Part shown: one piece after another, positions 33,628 through 43,602 of the stretch
How the letters are laid out: each line of letters opens with the position of its first letter
Position numbering within the stretch: the first letter of the stretch is position 1
Assembly (NCBI GenBank): GCA_964426945.1
Contig: CAYRSS010000013.1
Span: 36,559 to 100,558, forward strand
DNA length: 64,000 bases
From: CAYRSS01 sp964426945
GTDB lineage: Bacteria; Planctomycetota; Phycisphaerae; UBA1845
Reading direction: 5' to 3'
Program-made: the position numbers and the translations under genes
Notes under the pieces: model-generated
The model's input: the letters and a program-made list of their open reading frames with translations, nothing else
What the model was told of the DNA's origin: nothing
Database searches by the model: none

Positions 33628-36042
33628 ATGGCATCCCTTTTCCAATGGCTCTTTGATCTGGACGGCATCCGCATCGGTCGCGATGCGCCGCTGAGCCTTA
33701 AGTGGCAGAGCGCGCTTCCTGCGTGGCAGCTCGCGTGCTGCGCCCTGGCCGCGGTGGTCGTGCTGCTGCTGATCTATCGGCGTGAACAGGCTTCCCTCGC
33801 GCGGCGCGTCGTCCTTGGCGTCGTGCGGTTCTTGCTGATCGCGCTCGTTGTGGCCGTGCTCTGCGAGCCCACGCTCGTGCTGCAGCGTAATCGCGTCGAG
33901 CCGGCCCACGTGGCGGTCATTGTGGACGAGTCGCTGTCCATGGCCTCGCGTGACGTGTTCGCGGACGAAGCGCTCGCCGCAGCGACTGCGCGGGGGGCTG
34001 GACTGTCCGATCCAGCCGAGGTGAGCGCGCTATCACGCCTCGAATTGGCGCGGCGTACGCTGCTTGCGGGCGAAGGCGCCGCCATCCGCGCGCTGCTGAG
34101 TCACAACGGCGTGCAGCTCTACGCGTTCTCCGACACCGTGCGAAGCGGAGCGTTTGTTCCCGGCCCTGGCGCAGACGCCGACCTCGCGCCCTTCATGGAT
34201 GCGGTTCGGGCGATCGAGCCGATCGGCGCCGCATCGGCGCTCTCCGAGACGATCACCCATGTCATCGGCCGGGCCCAGGGCCGCCGCCTCGCCGCAGTCG
34301 TCCTGCTGAGCGACGGGCAGAGCACAGAGGCCGCCGGCCTCGCCGACGCTGCCGACCTGGCGGCGGGAAGACAAGTTCCTGTCTTCCCAGTGCGGATCGG
34401 ATCGCCGGTGCCGCCGCGTGACATCGAAGTCGGCCCGGTCCGCGCGATGGAAAACGTCTTCGCCAATGACCTCATCGCGGTGGAAGCGGACGTGCAGGCG
34501 ACGGGACTGACCGAGCCGACGGCGATCGAACTCAGTCTGGTCGATGAGCGTTCCCACCGAATCGTGGCGGCTCAAACGGTCGTGCTGGACCCGGCGTCCC
34601 CGCGGGTCACGGTGGAACTGCGGACCAAGGTGGAGCAGGTCGGCTCAACGCGCTTCCGTGTCGAGGCCGAGCCGCTCCCGCGGGAAATCACGATCGACAA
34701 TAACGCCGACCATGCGGACGTCAGCGTGATTGACGAGAAGCTCCGCCTGCTCTACGTCGAGGGCTACCCGCGCTTCGAGTATCGCTACCTCAAGAATGCG
34801 CTTCTCCGCGAACAGACCGTCCGGCTGAGTGTGCTGCTGCTGGAGGCCGATGAGCAGTTCGTGCAGGAAGGCACCGACCCGATACGGCGCTTCCCTGAGA
34901 CGCCTGAGGAACTGGCCGACTACGACGTCGTGCTCTTTGGCGATGTCGACCCCCGCGCCGGTTGGCTATCCACCGCCCAGATGGAGATGCTCGTCGATTA
35001 CGTGGGCTCCCGCGGCGGCGGATTCGGGTTGATCGCCGGGGAGCGCGCCGCCCCGCAGCGGATGGCGGGTACCCCACTGGAGCGGCTCGTGCCGGTGCGC
35101 ATCGATCCCGGCTCCTCCGGCCGCTACGACGGCGCCCTGGTCGACGGCTTTCACCTGGAGATGACGCCGGAAGGCGCCGCCAGCCGCATCTTCCGCTTCG
35201 CCCGTGATCCGGCGGACAGCGCGGAACTGTTCGAGCGGTTGCCCGCGCTTTTCTGGGTAGCGCGAACACTCGGCCCCAGGCCCGGGGCGTCGGTCCTTGC
35301 GGTCCATCCGTCGCTGCAGACCCCGGCCGGCCCCATGCCCGTCGTGGTGACAGGCCGCTACGGCTCGGGGCAGCTGTTCTTCCAGGCGACGGACGACATC
35401 TGGCGCTGGCGGCGACACACCGGCGAACTTCTCGTGGATACGTATTGGATCCAGGTCGCGCGCGAGCTGCTCCGCAGCGACCGCGCCTCGAGGGAGCGGC
35501 GCTTCGTCGTGCGTACTGACCGGCGCAGCTATCCCTACGCGGCGGCCGTCCAGGCGCAGATCGAGTTCTTCGATTCGGACCTTCTCGCCGATCAGGGCGA
35601 CAGTATTCCGCTGGTGGTCAGCGACGCGGACGGCCTGATCCTCGCCCGGCTTGAGGCGCGGCGCCTCGCCCCGGATTCAAGCCTCTTCGAGGCGTCGTTC
35701 GTGCCGCCGCGGGTCGGCCGGTTCAGCGTCCGCGCGGCAGACCTGGCGCCGCGGCCCGGCGAGCGCGAGGCCTCCGCGGCGATCCGCGTCGAGAAGCCCG
35801 ACCTGGAGGCCCGCCGGCCCGAGGCGAACCATCCCGCGCTGCAGCGCCTGGCTGAAGCGACCGGTGGCCGATTCATCGAGCCGGATGAGCTTCAGGAAGT
35901 TCTGGCCGCCATCCCCGATCGCAGCGTCCAGATTCCCGACGATGTGACAGAGCCGTTATGGGACTCCAGGCTGGTCCTGATCCTGTTCATGCTGCTGATT
36001 TCGACGGAATGGCTCATCCGGAAGGCGTCCGGCATGTTATAG
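33628..36042 (+). CDS. Large vWA membrane protein (glutamine-amidotransferase-like)
   Basis: An 804-residue membrane protein that parallels its upstream neighbour. Two N-terminal helices (LACCALAAVVVLLLIY and RFLLIALVVAVLCEP) precede a vWA domain starting VAVIVDESLSMASRD near residue 93. Middle beta domains follow, then an amidotransferase-like region near residues 370-560 (RLLYVEGYPRFEYRYLKNA, YDVVLFGDVDPRAGW, GGGFGLIAGERAAP). The C-terminal helix is LVLILFMLLISTEWLIRKA. It is 54 bases after the BatA-like gene. Typical for planctomycete Bat-like operons; the substrate or partner is unknown. Confidence 0.85.
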   Translation: MASLFQWLFDLDGIRIGRDAPLSLKWQSALPAWQLACCALAAVVVLLLIYRREQASLARRVVLGVVRFLLIALVVAVLCEPTLVLQRNRVEPAHVAVIVDESLSMASRDVFADEALAAATARGAGLSDPAEVSALSRLELARRTLLAGEGAAIRALLSHNGVQLYAFSDTVRSGAFVPGPGADADLAPFMDAVRAIEPIGAASALSETITHVIGRAQGRRLAAVVLLSDGQSTEAAGLADAADLAAGRQVPVFPVRIGSPVPPRDIEVGPVRAMENVFANDLIAVEADVQATGLTEPTAIELSLVDERSHRIVAAQTVVLDPASPRVTVELRTKVEQVGSTRFRVEAEPLPREITIDNNADHADVSVIDEKLRLLYVEGYPRFEYRYLKNALLREQTVRLSVLLLEADEQFVQEGTDPIRRFPETPEELADYDVVLFGDVDPRAGWLSTAQMEMLVDYVGSRGGGFGLIAGERAAPQRMAGTPLERLVPVRIDPGSSGRYDGALVDGFHLEMTPEGAASRIFRFARDPADSAELFERLPALFWVARTLGPRPGASVLAVHPSLQTPAGPMPVVVTGRYGSGQLFFQATDDIWRWRRHTGELLVDTYWIQVARELLRSDRASRERRFVVRTDRRSYPYAAAVQAQIEFFDSDLLADQGDSIPLVVSDADGLILARLEARRLAPDSSLFEASFVPPRVGRFSVRAADLAPRPGEREASAAIRVEKPDLEARRPEANHPALQRLAEATGGRFIEPDELQEVLAAIPDRSVQIPDDVTEPLWDSRLVLILFMLLISTEWLIRKASGML

Positions 36043-36111
36043 GATTATAGAATAGGTGCGGGGGCCGCGTGGCCGGGTCGACCGGCCCCGCGCGGCGGGA
36101 AGGACGGGGTC

Positions 36112-39100
36112 GTGCAGGCCGAGCTGCTCAACCGACTGGCATCGTTCAGGCAGACCGTGCGCCGTCGGCTCGTTTTCTACGGGCTCAGTGCGGTCAGCGC
36201 GGGTGGGGTTGTCGCCTTCCTGACCATCGTCGCGATCGACTGGCTGCTCTGGCTGCCGGCGGCGCTGCGGATCGTGATCGCGCTGTTCTTCCTGGCGGGT
36301 TTCGTGATGGCCAGCCTGCATTGGATCATCCGCCCGCTGCGAGCCAGGCTGGGCGTGGACGAGATCGCCGGCAAGCTCGAACAGCATTTTGATCAACTCC
36401 AGGATCGCCTCACCAGCACGGTAGACTTCCTGCAGCACTTCGACGCCGGCTCCCCCGCGATGATGCAGCACGTGATCGACGACACGAGCCGGTCGCTGGC
36501 GTCGGTGCCGTTTGAGTCGACGCTCACCACCCGGCCGCTGTTGCACAGCACCCTCTGTTGCGTCGCCGCGTTCGCGGTGCTCTCCGCCATCACCTGGGGC
36601 GCCCCGGACTGGCCGCGCACCGGCGCGGTTCGCTACCTCTTTCCCTTCGGCTCGGCCGAGTGGCCACGCGACGTGGAGATCAAGCCCCTCACGGGCGATG
36701 ACATCGTGCCCTTCGGCGAGTCGTTCACCGTGCGCATGCGCATCGTGCGCGGCCTGACCGACGAGCTCCGCGGGCTCGTCCGTGTGCAGGAGCCGGATGG
36801 GCAGCGCAGCGCGCTGGCGATGCGGCGCAGCGCGGACGGTGTGTTCGAGTCGACGCTCGACGCCGTGACCGGCGAGCTCAGGTACTGGTTTGAAGCGGGC
36901 GACGACTCGACCGCCCGGGCACCCTTCGTGCTGCGCGCGGTGCGACGGCCGGAAGTGCTCGAGGCGGTGGTCTCGGTCCATCCGCCGTCCTATGCCTCGC
37001 ACCGGCCGCCCCGTCAGCAGGACCTTCGCGACGGCCCCATCGGGGCGCCGCTCGCCGCCCGCGTCGTCGTGGACATCCACTTCAGCAAGCCGCTCGCCAC
37101 CGACCGCCCCGCGGGGCTGCGGCTGGAGAGTGGCGAGCTGATCCCCGGCGAGGTCGTCGATCCCGACCGGCGACGCCTCCGCGGCGAGCTGATCGTCGAT
37201 GGCGACGTCCGGTTCGGGATCGTCGCGTTCGACGAGCACGGCATGCAGAGCCGGATCGGGGAGTCGTACCTCGTTCAACTTCAGCCCGATACCTCGCCCG
37301 TCGTGACCATGCTCGAGCCCCGATCGCTGGTCGAACTCACTCCGCAGGGCGTGTTGCGCCTCGCCGTCCGGGTCGAGGACGACTACGGCGTCACGGCTCT
37401 CGACCTGATGAGCCGCCGCGGGGATGACCCCGAGTCGCGCTCGGCGATGCTCACCGACAACCTCATCGAGACCGAGGCGGTTGCGGGTCAGCCGGTCTCG
37501 GCCTCGGCCGAGTACCAATGGCCGTTGGCCCCGTTGTCGCTGACACCTGGCGACACGCTGCAGTACCACCTGGTCGCTCGGGACAACTTCACGCTGGATG
37601 GCGCTGGCGGCCAGCTGGGGCTCTCTGCGGCGATGCGCATCAAGATCATCAGCGAAGTGGAGTTCGACATTCGCATTCGCGACGACCTGTCTCTTCTGGA
37701 AGGCCGCTTGCGTCAGGCTTCGCTCGATCAGCGCGACCTGCTCGACCAGGTTGTCAGCCTCGTGAGTGACGAGATTCCCCCCGAGCCGCTCTCCGGTCCC
37801 CAGCGGGAGAAGGCCGCGCTCGCGGCGGCTCAGCAGGTACGCCTGGCGCGCCGGGTAGCCGAACTGGCCGAGCGCTTCGAAGCGCTGACCCAGCGGATGG
37901 CTGACAATCATGCCGGCAATGACGACACGCGCCGCCAGACGGCCGCGGCCGCCGAGGCGCTTCGAAACCTCTCCGCCGGCGCGATGGCGACTGCCGGCCT
38001 ACAGCTTGACGACGCCGTGGATCAACTGGTGGCCGACGTGCAGCAGGAGAAGCTGAAGGAAGGCGCCGCTGCCCAGGAGCAGGCGATCGACGCCCTGCAG
38101 CAACTCGTCCGCGCTATGACGCAGTGGGGCGACTACCAGGGTGTCGTCACGCGGACGCGCGACATTCTCGACCGTCAGCGTGCGGTGCGCACCAAGACCG
38201 CCGAGATCGGCCGCACGGCGGTCGGCAAGACAGTGGAAGAGCTCACTCCCCAGGAAGCGGCCGAACTCACGCGCGTGGGCCGACAGCAGGAACAGCTGGC
38301 CGAGGAAGTGGAACAGTTGCTGACCCGGATGAAGCAACTCGCCACGCGCCTGGCGGAGAAGGACCCGGCCGGAGCCGCCTCCGTTGAGGCGGCCGTGCGC
38401 AGCGCCACCGCCGGTGACGTCGCCAAGAAGCAGCGGTCAGCGGCTGAATCCATGGGCCAGAACCGCACCGCCGCCGCTACGGCCTCGCAGAAGGCTGCGG
38501 AGCAGGCGATCCGCGACATGATCGACGCGCTGAATGAGCGTGACCGCCGCGAACTGGCCATTCTGAAGAAGAAGGTTGAAGAGGCCCGGGCACAGGTGGC
38601 CCGGCTGATCGCTGAACAGGAAGATCTGCGCGCGGCCACGGACGAGGCGGGACGACTCTCCGCCGAACAAGCCGCCTTTGACGAGCTGCAGCAGGACCAG
38701 CGGCGTCTGCAGCGGAATGCGCGCGATATCGGTCACGGGCTCGCCGAGATGGACAACGCCGCGAATGCCGCCCGCGCGGTCCGCCAGGCGGCCGACCCGA
38801 TGGCGGCGGCGGAATCATCGCTCCTTGAGCGCCAGGCCCAACTCGCCACGGGCTCGCAGGATGAGGCGCTCGGGCTGCTCCGCGACGCACTGGCGGAACT
38901 CGAGCAATTGGAGCAGTCGACCGAGGAGGAGATCCTCCGGCGCACCCTGAACGAAATCCGTGATGAGCTGACCGTCGTGCTTGAGGCCCAGCAGGAGATC
39001 AACGCCGAACTGGAGACGCTCAAGGCCGACGTCGCGGCCCGGGGGTCCGTTTCGCGGTCCGAGGCCCGGCGAGCGACGGGCCTGGCACGCTCCCAGATGG

Positions 39101-39594
39101 AAAACCACGAGCGCGTGGACGCGATGAAGCCGGAACTTGAAAAGGCGCCGGTCTATGATTGGGCGCTGAAGCGCGTGTCGGGCTGGATGCTCGCCGCCCG
39201 CGACGCGCTCGATGTGCGCCGGATCGACGACGAGCTCGTGATCACGACGGGCCGGGTGGTTCGCGAGATCGAGCGGCTCATCGATGCGCTGAAGGAGACC
39301 GAGGATACACCGCTGGACGAGGCGTTCGCTGAGGCCGAATCAGGCGGCGGCGGATCGGGCGCCGGCGGCGATCAGCCCCAGGGCAAGCCGATCCCGACCA
39401 TCGCCGAATTGCTCGTGCTCAAGGCCATGCAGACAGACATCTACGAGCGGACGGCGGCGCTGGGCGGCGCAGTGGATCCCTCCGCGGCGACCGAGGCGCA
39501 GCTCCGCGAACTGAGCATCCTTGGCGAGGACCAGGCCGAGGTGCGACGGCTGGCGGAACTCGTGACGGAACAGGCCAGAAAGGCCGCCCCGTAG
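36112..39594 (+). CDS. Very large membrane-anchored coiled-coil protein
   Basis: A 1160-residue protein with two or three N-terminal membrane helices (RLVFYGLSAVSAGGVVAFLTIVAI, LRIVIALFFLAGFVMAS and a third near residue 145). Ig-like beta domains span about residues 190-530. From about 540 to 1100 it is almost continuous helix with long coiled-coil segments (QDEALGLLRDALAELEQLEQ, EVEQLLTRMKQLATRLAEK). It starts with GTG at 36112. Such DUF4175-like giants accompany the BatA and vWA genes in planctomycetes and are thought to form envelope scaffolds; the function is not established. Confidence 0.8.
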   Translation: MQAELLNRLASFRQTVRRRLVFYGLSAVSAGGVVAFLTIVAIDWLLWLPAALRIVIALFFLAGFVMASLHWIIRPLRARLGVDEIAGKLEQHFDQLQDRLTSTVDFLQHFDAGSPAMMQHVIDDTSRSLASVPFESTLTTRPLLHSTLCCVAAFAVLSAITWGAPDWPRTGAVRYLFPFGSAEWPRDVEIKPLTGDDIVPFGESFTVRMRIVRGLTDELRGLVRVQEPDGQRSALAMRRSADGVFESTLDAVTGELRYWFEAGDDSTARAPFVLRAVRRPEVLEAVVSVHPPSYASHRPPRQQDLRDGPIGAPLAARVVVDIHFSKPLATDRPAGLRLESGELIPGEVVDPDRRRLRGELIVDGDVRFGIVAFDEHGMQSRIGESYLVQLQPDTSPVVTMLEPRSLVELTPQGVLRLAVRVEDDYGVTALDLMSRRGDDPESRSAMLTDNLIETEAVAGQPVSASAEYQWPLAPLSLTPGDTLQYHLVARDNFTLDGAGGQLGLSAAMRIKIISEVEFDIRIRDDLSLLEGRLRQASLDQRDLLDQVVSLVSDEIPPEPLSGPQREKAALAAAQQVRLARRVAELAERFEALTQRMADNHAGNDDTRRQTAAAAEALRNLSAGAMATAGLQLDDAVDQLVADVQQEKLKEGAAAQEQAIDALQQLVRAMTQWGDYQGVVTRTRDILDRQRAVRTKTAEIGRTAVGKTVEELTPQEAAELTRVGRQQEQLAEEVEQLLTRMKQLATRLAEKDPAGAASVEAAVRSATAGDVAKKQRSAAESMGQNRTAAATASQKAAEQAIRDMIDALNERDRRELAILKKKVEEARAQVARLIAEQEDLRAATDEAGRLSAEQAAFDELQQDQRRLQRNARDIGHGLAEMDNAANAARAVRQAADPMAAAESSLLERQAQLATGSQDEALGLLRDALAELEQLEQSTEEEILRRTLNEIRDELTVVLEAQQEINAELETLKADVAARGSVSRSEARRATGLARSQMENHERVDAMKPELEKAPVYDWALKRVSGWMLAARDALDVRRIDDELVITTGRVVREIERLIDALKETEDTPLDEAFAEAESGGGGSGAGGDQPQGKPIPTIAELLVLKAMQTDIYERTAALGGAVDPSAATEAQLRELSILGEDQAEVRRLAELVTEQARKAAP

Positions 39595-39638
39595 CAATGG
39601 GAACCGCGTTGACGAATTCGCCGGAAAGGAAGGCCGCC

Positions 39639-40334
39639 ATGACAGCGCAATCGACGCAGCAGACTGGCCGACGAGCTTTTTCCGCGTCGCCTGCCCGACC
39701 CCTCGGCGGCCGGCTGAGCATCTGCTGGATCGTGGCTATGGTCTTCTGTGGGGGGGCGGCCACTGCGCAGGAGCCCGCGCCGCCCGCGGAGCCCCAGCCT
39801 GAGGCCTCCGACCTCGGGCGCAAGCTGGTCCGCAAAGCCGTGGCGGAGTCTGACGAAGATATCATGGAGCAGATCATGCGCCTCATGGGCGAGAGCTCCC
39901 GGCGCCTGGACGTTCGCTTCGACGCCGGCGACGAGACACAGGCGCTGCAGCAGCAGGCGATTGAGAAGCTCGATGAGGCGATCAAGGAAGCCGCTTCGCA
40001 GCTTCGCAAGAAGAAAATGCAGCCGCGCGAGAAGCAGCAGGACAAGCGCAAGCAGCAGGATCCTTCGCGCAGCCAGCCGGAGAAATCGCAGCGCGACGCC
40101 GCCCAGACGCAGGCCGATCCGCAATCGACCGAGGCGCTCGACAAGGGTGAAGCGGAGGAGACCCGCCTGCCTGGTGGTGAGCTTCGTGATGCCCGCCGCT
40201 CGTGGGGACTGCTGCCGCTGCGCGACCGCGACGAGGTGATCCAGGGCAAGAACGAGGCGTCGCTTGAACGATATCGACAGATGATCGAGAGGTACTTTCG
40301 CATGCTCCAGGGCACGGAGGAGGACAAACCGTGA
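39639..40334 (+). CDS. Secreted charged helical protein
   Basis: A 231-residue exported protein. A signal peptide (LSICWIVAMVFCGGAATAQ) precedes a helical region (KAVAESDEDIMEQIMRLMGE), then a Lys/Gln-rich stretch (REKQQDKRKQQDPSRSQPEK) probably disordered, and a conserved-looking C-terminus (RRSWGLLPLRDRDEVIQGKN). ATG 39639 is chosen for the AAGGAAGG eight bases upstream; an in-frame ATG at 39597 is an alternative. The last four bases overlap the next gene (GTGA), so the two are translationally coupled. The family is not recognised. Confidence 0.75.
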   Translation: MTAQSTQQTGRRAFSASPARPLGGRLSICWIVAMVFCGGAATAQEPAPPAEPQPEASDLGRKLVRKAVAESDEDIMEQIMRLMGESSRRLDVRFDAGDETQALQQQAIEKLDEAIKEAASQLRKKKMQPREKQQDKRKQQDPSRSQPEKSQRDAAQTQADPQSTEALDKGEAEETRLPGGELRDARRSWGLLPLRDRDEVIQGKNEASLERYRQMIERYFRMLQGTEEDKP

Positions 40335-41434
40335 TCGTCCGTCGCCACAATCGCGGCCTATCCTCGCCGATCCGCGCGCGAATCGGCTCTTCCGCCGCGC
40401 TTCTCCTGTGCCTCGCGACCGCGTCGCCCACGGCGCGGGCGATGCTCGTCCAGGATGCGGCGCCTCCTTCGGATGCGGGTCCGCATCGCACGGCGGCTCC
40501 GCTGGAGGCCGAGTTCACCCAGCGCCAGCGCGAGGCGATCGAGCGGGGCCTTCAGTGGCTCGCCGCCGAACAGGCGGAAGACGGATCCTACGGCGACCTC
40601 TCGCACTACGGCCCGCACGTGGGCCTGACCGGCCTTGCCGGCATGGCTTTTCTCTCCGAGGGCAGCACGCCCGGCCGCGGCCGCTACGGCGCCCAGGTGC
40701 AGAAGTGCATTGAGTTCATCCTGTTCCACGGGTCGGAAAGCGGCCTGTACGCCGCCGAGTCTTCGCACGGCCCGATGTACGATCACGGCTTCGCCACACT
40801 CTTCATCGCGGAAGTGTACGGCATGTCGCCGAGCCCGGAGCTGCGCGAGTCGCTGCGCAAGGCGATCCGCCTGATCGTGTCCACGCAGAACGACGAAGGC
40901 GGGTGGCGCTACCAGCCCGTCCGCAACGACGCGGACATCTCCGTGACCATCTGTCAGGTCATGGCGCTGCGGGCGGCGCGCAACGCCGGCATTTACGTGC
41001 CGAAGTCGACGATCGATCGCGCGACCGAATACGTCAAGAAGAGCCAGAATCTCGATGGCGGCTTCCGCTACATGCTTGGGTCCGGCGGTTCGGCTTTCGC
41101 CCGCTCCGCGGCGGGGGTGGCGGCGCTGCAATACGCAGGAATCTACACCGGGGAGGAGATCGAGCGCGGCCTCGAATATCTCCAGCGCTTTACCCCGCCC
41201 AAGGACCAGACGGTGGGGCACTATTTCTATGGGCACTACTACGCCGCCCAGGCGATGTTCCTGGCCGGCGACGAGTTCTGGCGGGAGTGGTTCCCCGCCG
41301 TGCGGGATGAACTCCTCGAGCGGCAGGCCTCGGAGGGCTTCTGGCGGGGACAGGCGGGCAATGAATACGGGACCTCGATGGCCCTGATCATTCTCCAAAT
41401 GCCCAACCGGCTCCTGCCGATCTTTCAGAAGTGA
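40331..41434 (+). CDS. Secreted squalene-cyclase/prenyltransferase-repeat protein
   Basis: A 367-residue exported protein. A signal peptide (SSAALLLCLATASPTARA) is followed by an alpha/alpha-toroid domain with QW-type repeats: GLQWLAAEQAEDGSYGD, LIVSTQNDEGGWRYQP, YVKKSQNLDGGFRYML and GLEYLQRFTPP. The fold is shared by terpene cyclases, prenyltransferases and complement C3-type proteins. Here the cyclase DxDD motif is absent, so a structural or carbohydrate-related role is as likely. GTG 40331 overlaps the previous stop, and the stop overlaps the next ATG. Confidence 0.85.
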   Translation: MIVRRHNRGLSSPIRARIGSSAALLLCLATASPTARAMLVQDAAPPSDAGPHRTAAPLEAEFTQRQREAIERGLQWLAAEQAEDGSYGDLSHYGPHVGLTGLAGMAFLSEGSTPGRGRYGAQVQKCIEFILFHGSESGLYAAESSHGPMYDHGFATLFIAEVYGMSPSPELRESLRKAIRLIVSTQNDEGGWRYQPVRNDADISVTICQVMALRAARNAGIYVPKSTIDRATEYVKKSQNLDGGFRYMLGSGGSAFARSAAGVAALQYAGIYTGEEIERGLEYLQRFTPPKDQTVGHYFYGHYYAAQAMFLAGDEFWREWFPAVRDELLERQASEGFWRGQAGNEYGTSMALIILQMPNRLLPIFQK

Positions 41435-42690
41435 TGGCCGTGCGGTATCGACCCGAATCATCCCGGCGAGCCCTGAACGTCGCCCGACGTACCAAGGCGA
41501 TCTGCCTCGCCTTGGCTCTGGGCGCGTCTGCCTCTGCGCCGCTGCGCGCCGCGGGTGAGCCCGAGGTGTCAGTGCTGACCGTCCGCGGCGACGTGCTGCG
41601 CGGCCGGTTGCTGGCGCTTTCCCTGACGCAGGGCGTGGTGGTCCGGGGCGAGTCCGGCGAGAAGACGCTCGCCACCGACGAACTGGTTCAGATCCGGCTG
41701 GCGTCGCCCACGGCCACCGAGCCCGCCGGCGTGTATGACGTCGAACTCGCGCTGGTCGGCGGCGACCGGCTGTATGGCGCGCTCGCGCGCGGCGGCACGG
41801 GCGAGGTCGTCCGCTTCGAGGCTCCGGACATCGGCAGCGTGGAGTTCCCGCTCGAATCCGTCGCGGGGCTGCAGACGCACAACGGGCAGCGCGACGAGCA
41901 GCGCGCCGCCGCTCGCGCCCTGCGCGAGGCGGAGGGGCTGAGCGAGGACCGATTGCTGCTCACCAACGGCGACGTGATGAGCGGGTTTGTCAACTCCATC
42001 TCCGCGGACAGCATCCTGATGGAGACCGCCGGCAGCGAGCAGCGTATCGCGGCATCACTGCTGGTGGCCGCGCGGCTGTCAACCGTGCCGCGCCCGCGGA
42101 TCGAGTCGCAGCACGCCGTTCTCCACCTGCGCGGCGGCGCACGCCTCACCGTCGTGGATCTGGAGATCAAGGGAAGTGCCGCCGTCGTGAAACTCGCTGC
42201 CGGCCCCGCGGCGACGTTCCCGGTCGAGCGCATCGCCGCCATCGATGTCGCCGGCGGCCGCTGGGAGTGGCTATCGACGATGGAGCCCGCCACGTTTGAA
42301 CACACGCCCATGCTGGGTGTTGACTTCGGCTGGGCGCGGGATCGCAACGTCCTCGGCGGGCCGCTCGTGGTGGGTGGCCGCCGCTTCGAGCACGGCATCG
42401 GCGTCCACAGCCGTTCGCGGCTGACCTACGAGCTGGCCGGCGCCTATCGCGAGTTGGTGACGGGCTTCGGCATCGACGACGACAGTGGCCCGCTTGCCGA
42501 TGTCGACGTCAGCATCCGGGCGGACGGGCAGACGCTTTTCGAGCGGCGCGGCGTACGCGCCGGCTCCGCCGCCGAGACGATCCGCCTCAACCTGACCGGC
42601 GTTCGAAGGATCGAGTTGGTGGTGGACTACGGCGCCAACGGCGATATGCAGGATCGGTTCAACTGGCTCGAAGCCGCGCTGGTGAAGTGA
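41434..42690 (+). CDS. Secreted NPCBM-domain protein
   Basis: A 418-residue exported protein. After a signal peptide (AICLALALGASASAPLRA) come two SH3-like or LSM-like beta segments (SVLTVRGDVLRGRLLALS, LLLTNGDVMSGFVNSIS) and a C-terminal NPCBM/NEW2 domain from about residue 280 (MLGVDFGWARDRNVLGGP, GGRRFEHGIGVHSRSRLTY, RIELVVDYGANGD). NPCBM is a carbohydrate-binding-like module frequent in planctomycetes. It overlaps the squalene-repeat gene by one base (TGATG) and is the last gene of the cluster. Confidence 0.88.
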   Translation: MAVRYRPESSRRALNVARRTKAICLALALGASASAPLRAAGEPEVSVLTVRGDVLRGRLLALSLTQGVVVRGESGEKTLATDELVQIRLASPTATEPAGVYDVELALVGGDRLYGALARGGTGEVVRFEAPDIGSVEFPLESVAGLQTHNGQRDEQRAAARALREAEGLSEDRLLLTNGDVMSGFVNSISADSILMETAGSEQRIAASLLVAARLSTVPRPRIESQHAVLHLRGGARLTVVDLEIKGSAAVVKLAAGPAATFPVERIAAIDVAGGRWEWLSTMEPATFEHTPMLGVDFGWARDRNVLGGPLVVGGRRFEHGIGVHSRSRLTYELAGAYRELVTGFGIDDDSGPLADVDVSIRADGQTLFERRGVRAGSAAETIRLNLTGVRRIELVVDYGANGDMQDRFNWLEAALVK

Positions 42691-42720
42691 GTCGCAGATG
42701 GCAGCGCGCCTGACTGGCGC

Positions 42721-43518
42721 TCACGCCTGGGCCGGTGCAGGCGCGGCGGCCGGGCGAACCACGGTGACGGGGTCCTTCGTCGCCCGCATCACGTCCGGCA
42801 GCAGCACGCCGCCCGACATGATCATCCGGATCGCCTCTTCCACGCTGAGATCGAGTTCAATGACGGTGCGCCGCGGACAGACGAAGACAAACCCGCTCGT
42901 TGGGTTTGGCGTCGTCGCGATGAAGCATGCGCAGAACTCCTCGTTGGTGGCGCGGTCGCGCATGATCTTCGTGATGAATCCCAGTGAGCGGGTCTGTTCG
43001 CTGGGAAAGGGGATGAGGCCCACACGCTGGTATTCGCCCTTGCTGTCGCCCGCGAACGCCTCAAGCACCTGCTTGCACGCGCGGTAGATCGTCTTCACGA
43101 TCGGCAGGCGGTCCACCACGGTCTCGGCCGCGCCGATCAGCCGGCGCCCGAGGATGTGCGACGTGATCATCCCGAGGAAGTAGAGCAGCAGGACGCTGAC
43201 CAGGCAGGCGAGAATACCCACGCCCCACTGCAGCACCGGCGGGAGGACCGAGTAGCCCCCCTCGCGAAGCTGAACGATGTCGATGCCCAGCCGGTCCAGG
43301 AACGGCTTGCCCACCGGGCCCGCCAGGGCCGCCTCGACCGCCCACAGTGACGCGTCGCGCATCAGGCGGAAAATGAACGTCGTCAGCGCGACCGTGATCC
43401 AGATCGGGATGATCAGAATGATCCCGGCCGAAATCCGGCGGCGGAACAATTGTCCAAACGTCCGACGCTTGCTGCGGCGCGTCGGGTCGAGTTCTTTGGC
43501 TTCGATCGGCGTCGTCAT
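42721..43518 (-). CDS. DUF502 membrane protein
   Basis: A 265-residue protein of the DUF502 family. Two membrane helices (RISAGIILIIPIWITVALTTF and VGILACLVSVLLLYFLGMI) flank a short loop, followed by the family motif PIVKTIYRACKQVLEAF and a soluble region (GLIPFPSEQTRSLGFITK) ending in a Pro/Ala tail. The role is unknown in bacteria; plant relatives are membrane proteins of uncertain function. ATG 43518 has GGAAGAGA about six bases upstream and begins MTTPIEAKELDPTRR. Confidence 0.88.
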   Translation of the reverse strand: MTTPIEAKELDPTRRSKRRTFGQLFRRRISAGIILIIPIWITVALTTFIFRLMRDASLWAVEAALAGPVGKPFLDRLGIDIVQLREGGYSVLPPVLQWGVGILACLVSVLLLYFLGMITSHILGRRLIGAAETVVDRLPIVKTIYRACKQVLEAFAGDSKGEYQRVGLIPFPSEQTRSLGFITKIMRDRATNEEFCACFIATTPNPTSGFVFVCPRRTVIELDLSVEEAIRMIMSGGVLLPDVMRATKDPVTVVRPAAAPAPAQA

Positions 43519-43602
43519 CCGTGTCTCTTCCGGCCTGTACGGCGGCGATTCTAGCCGCACGCCAGCCGGGCAGGGAATAGCCGCAGCCGACTCGGGGCCG
43601 GC

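Noticed and set aside
36037..37911. 624-codon minus-strand frame opposite the large coiled-coil gene
   Set aside because: Low-complexity Arg/His/Asp-rich translation with no motif, a high-GC shadow of the real gene.
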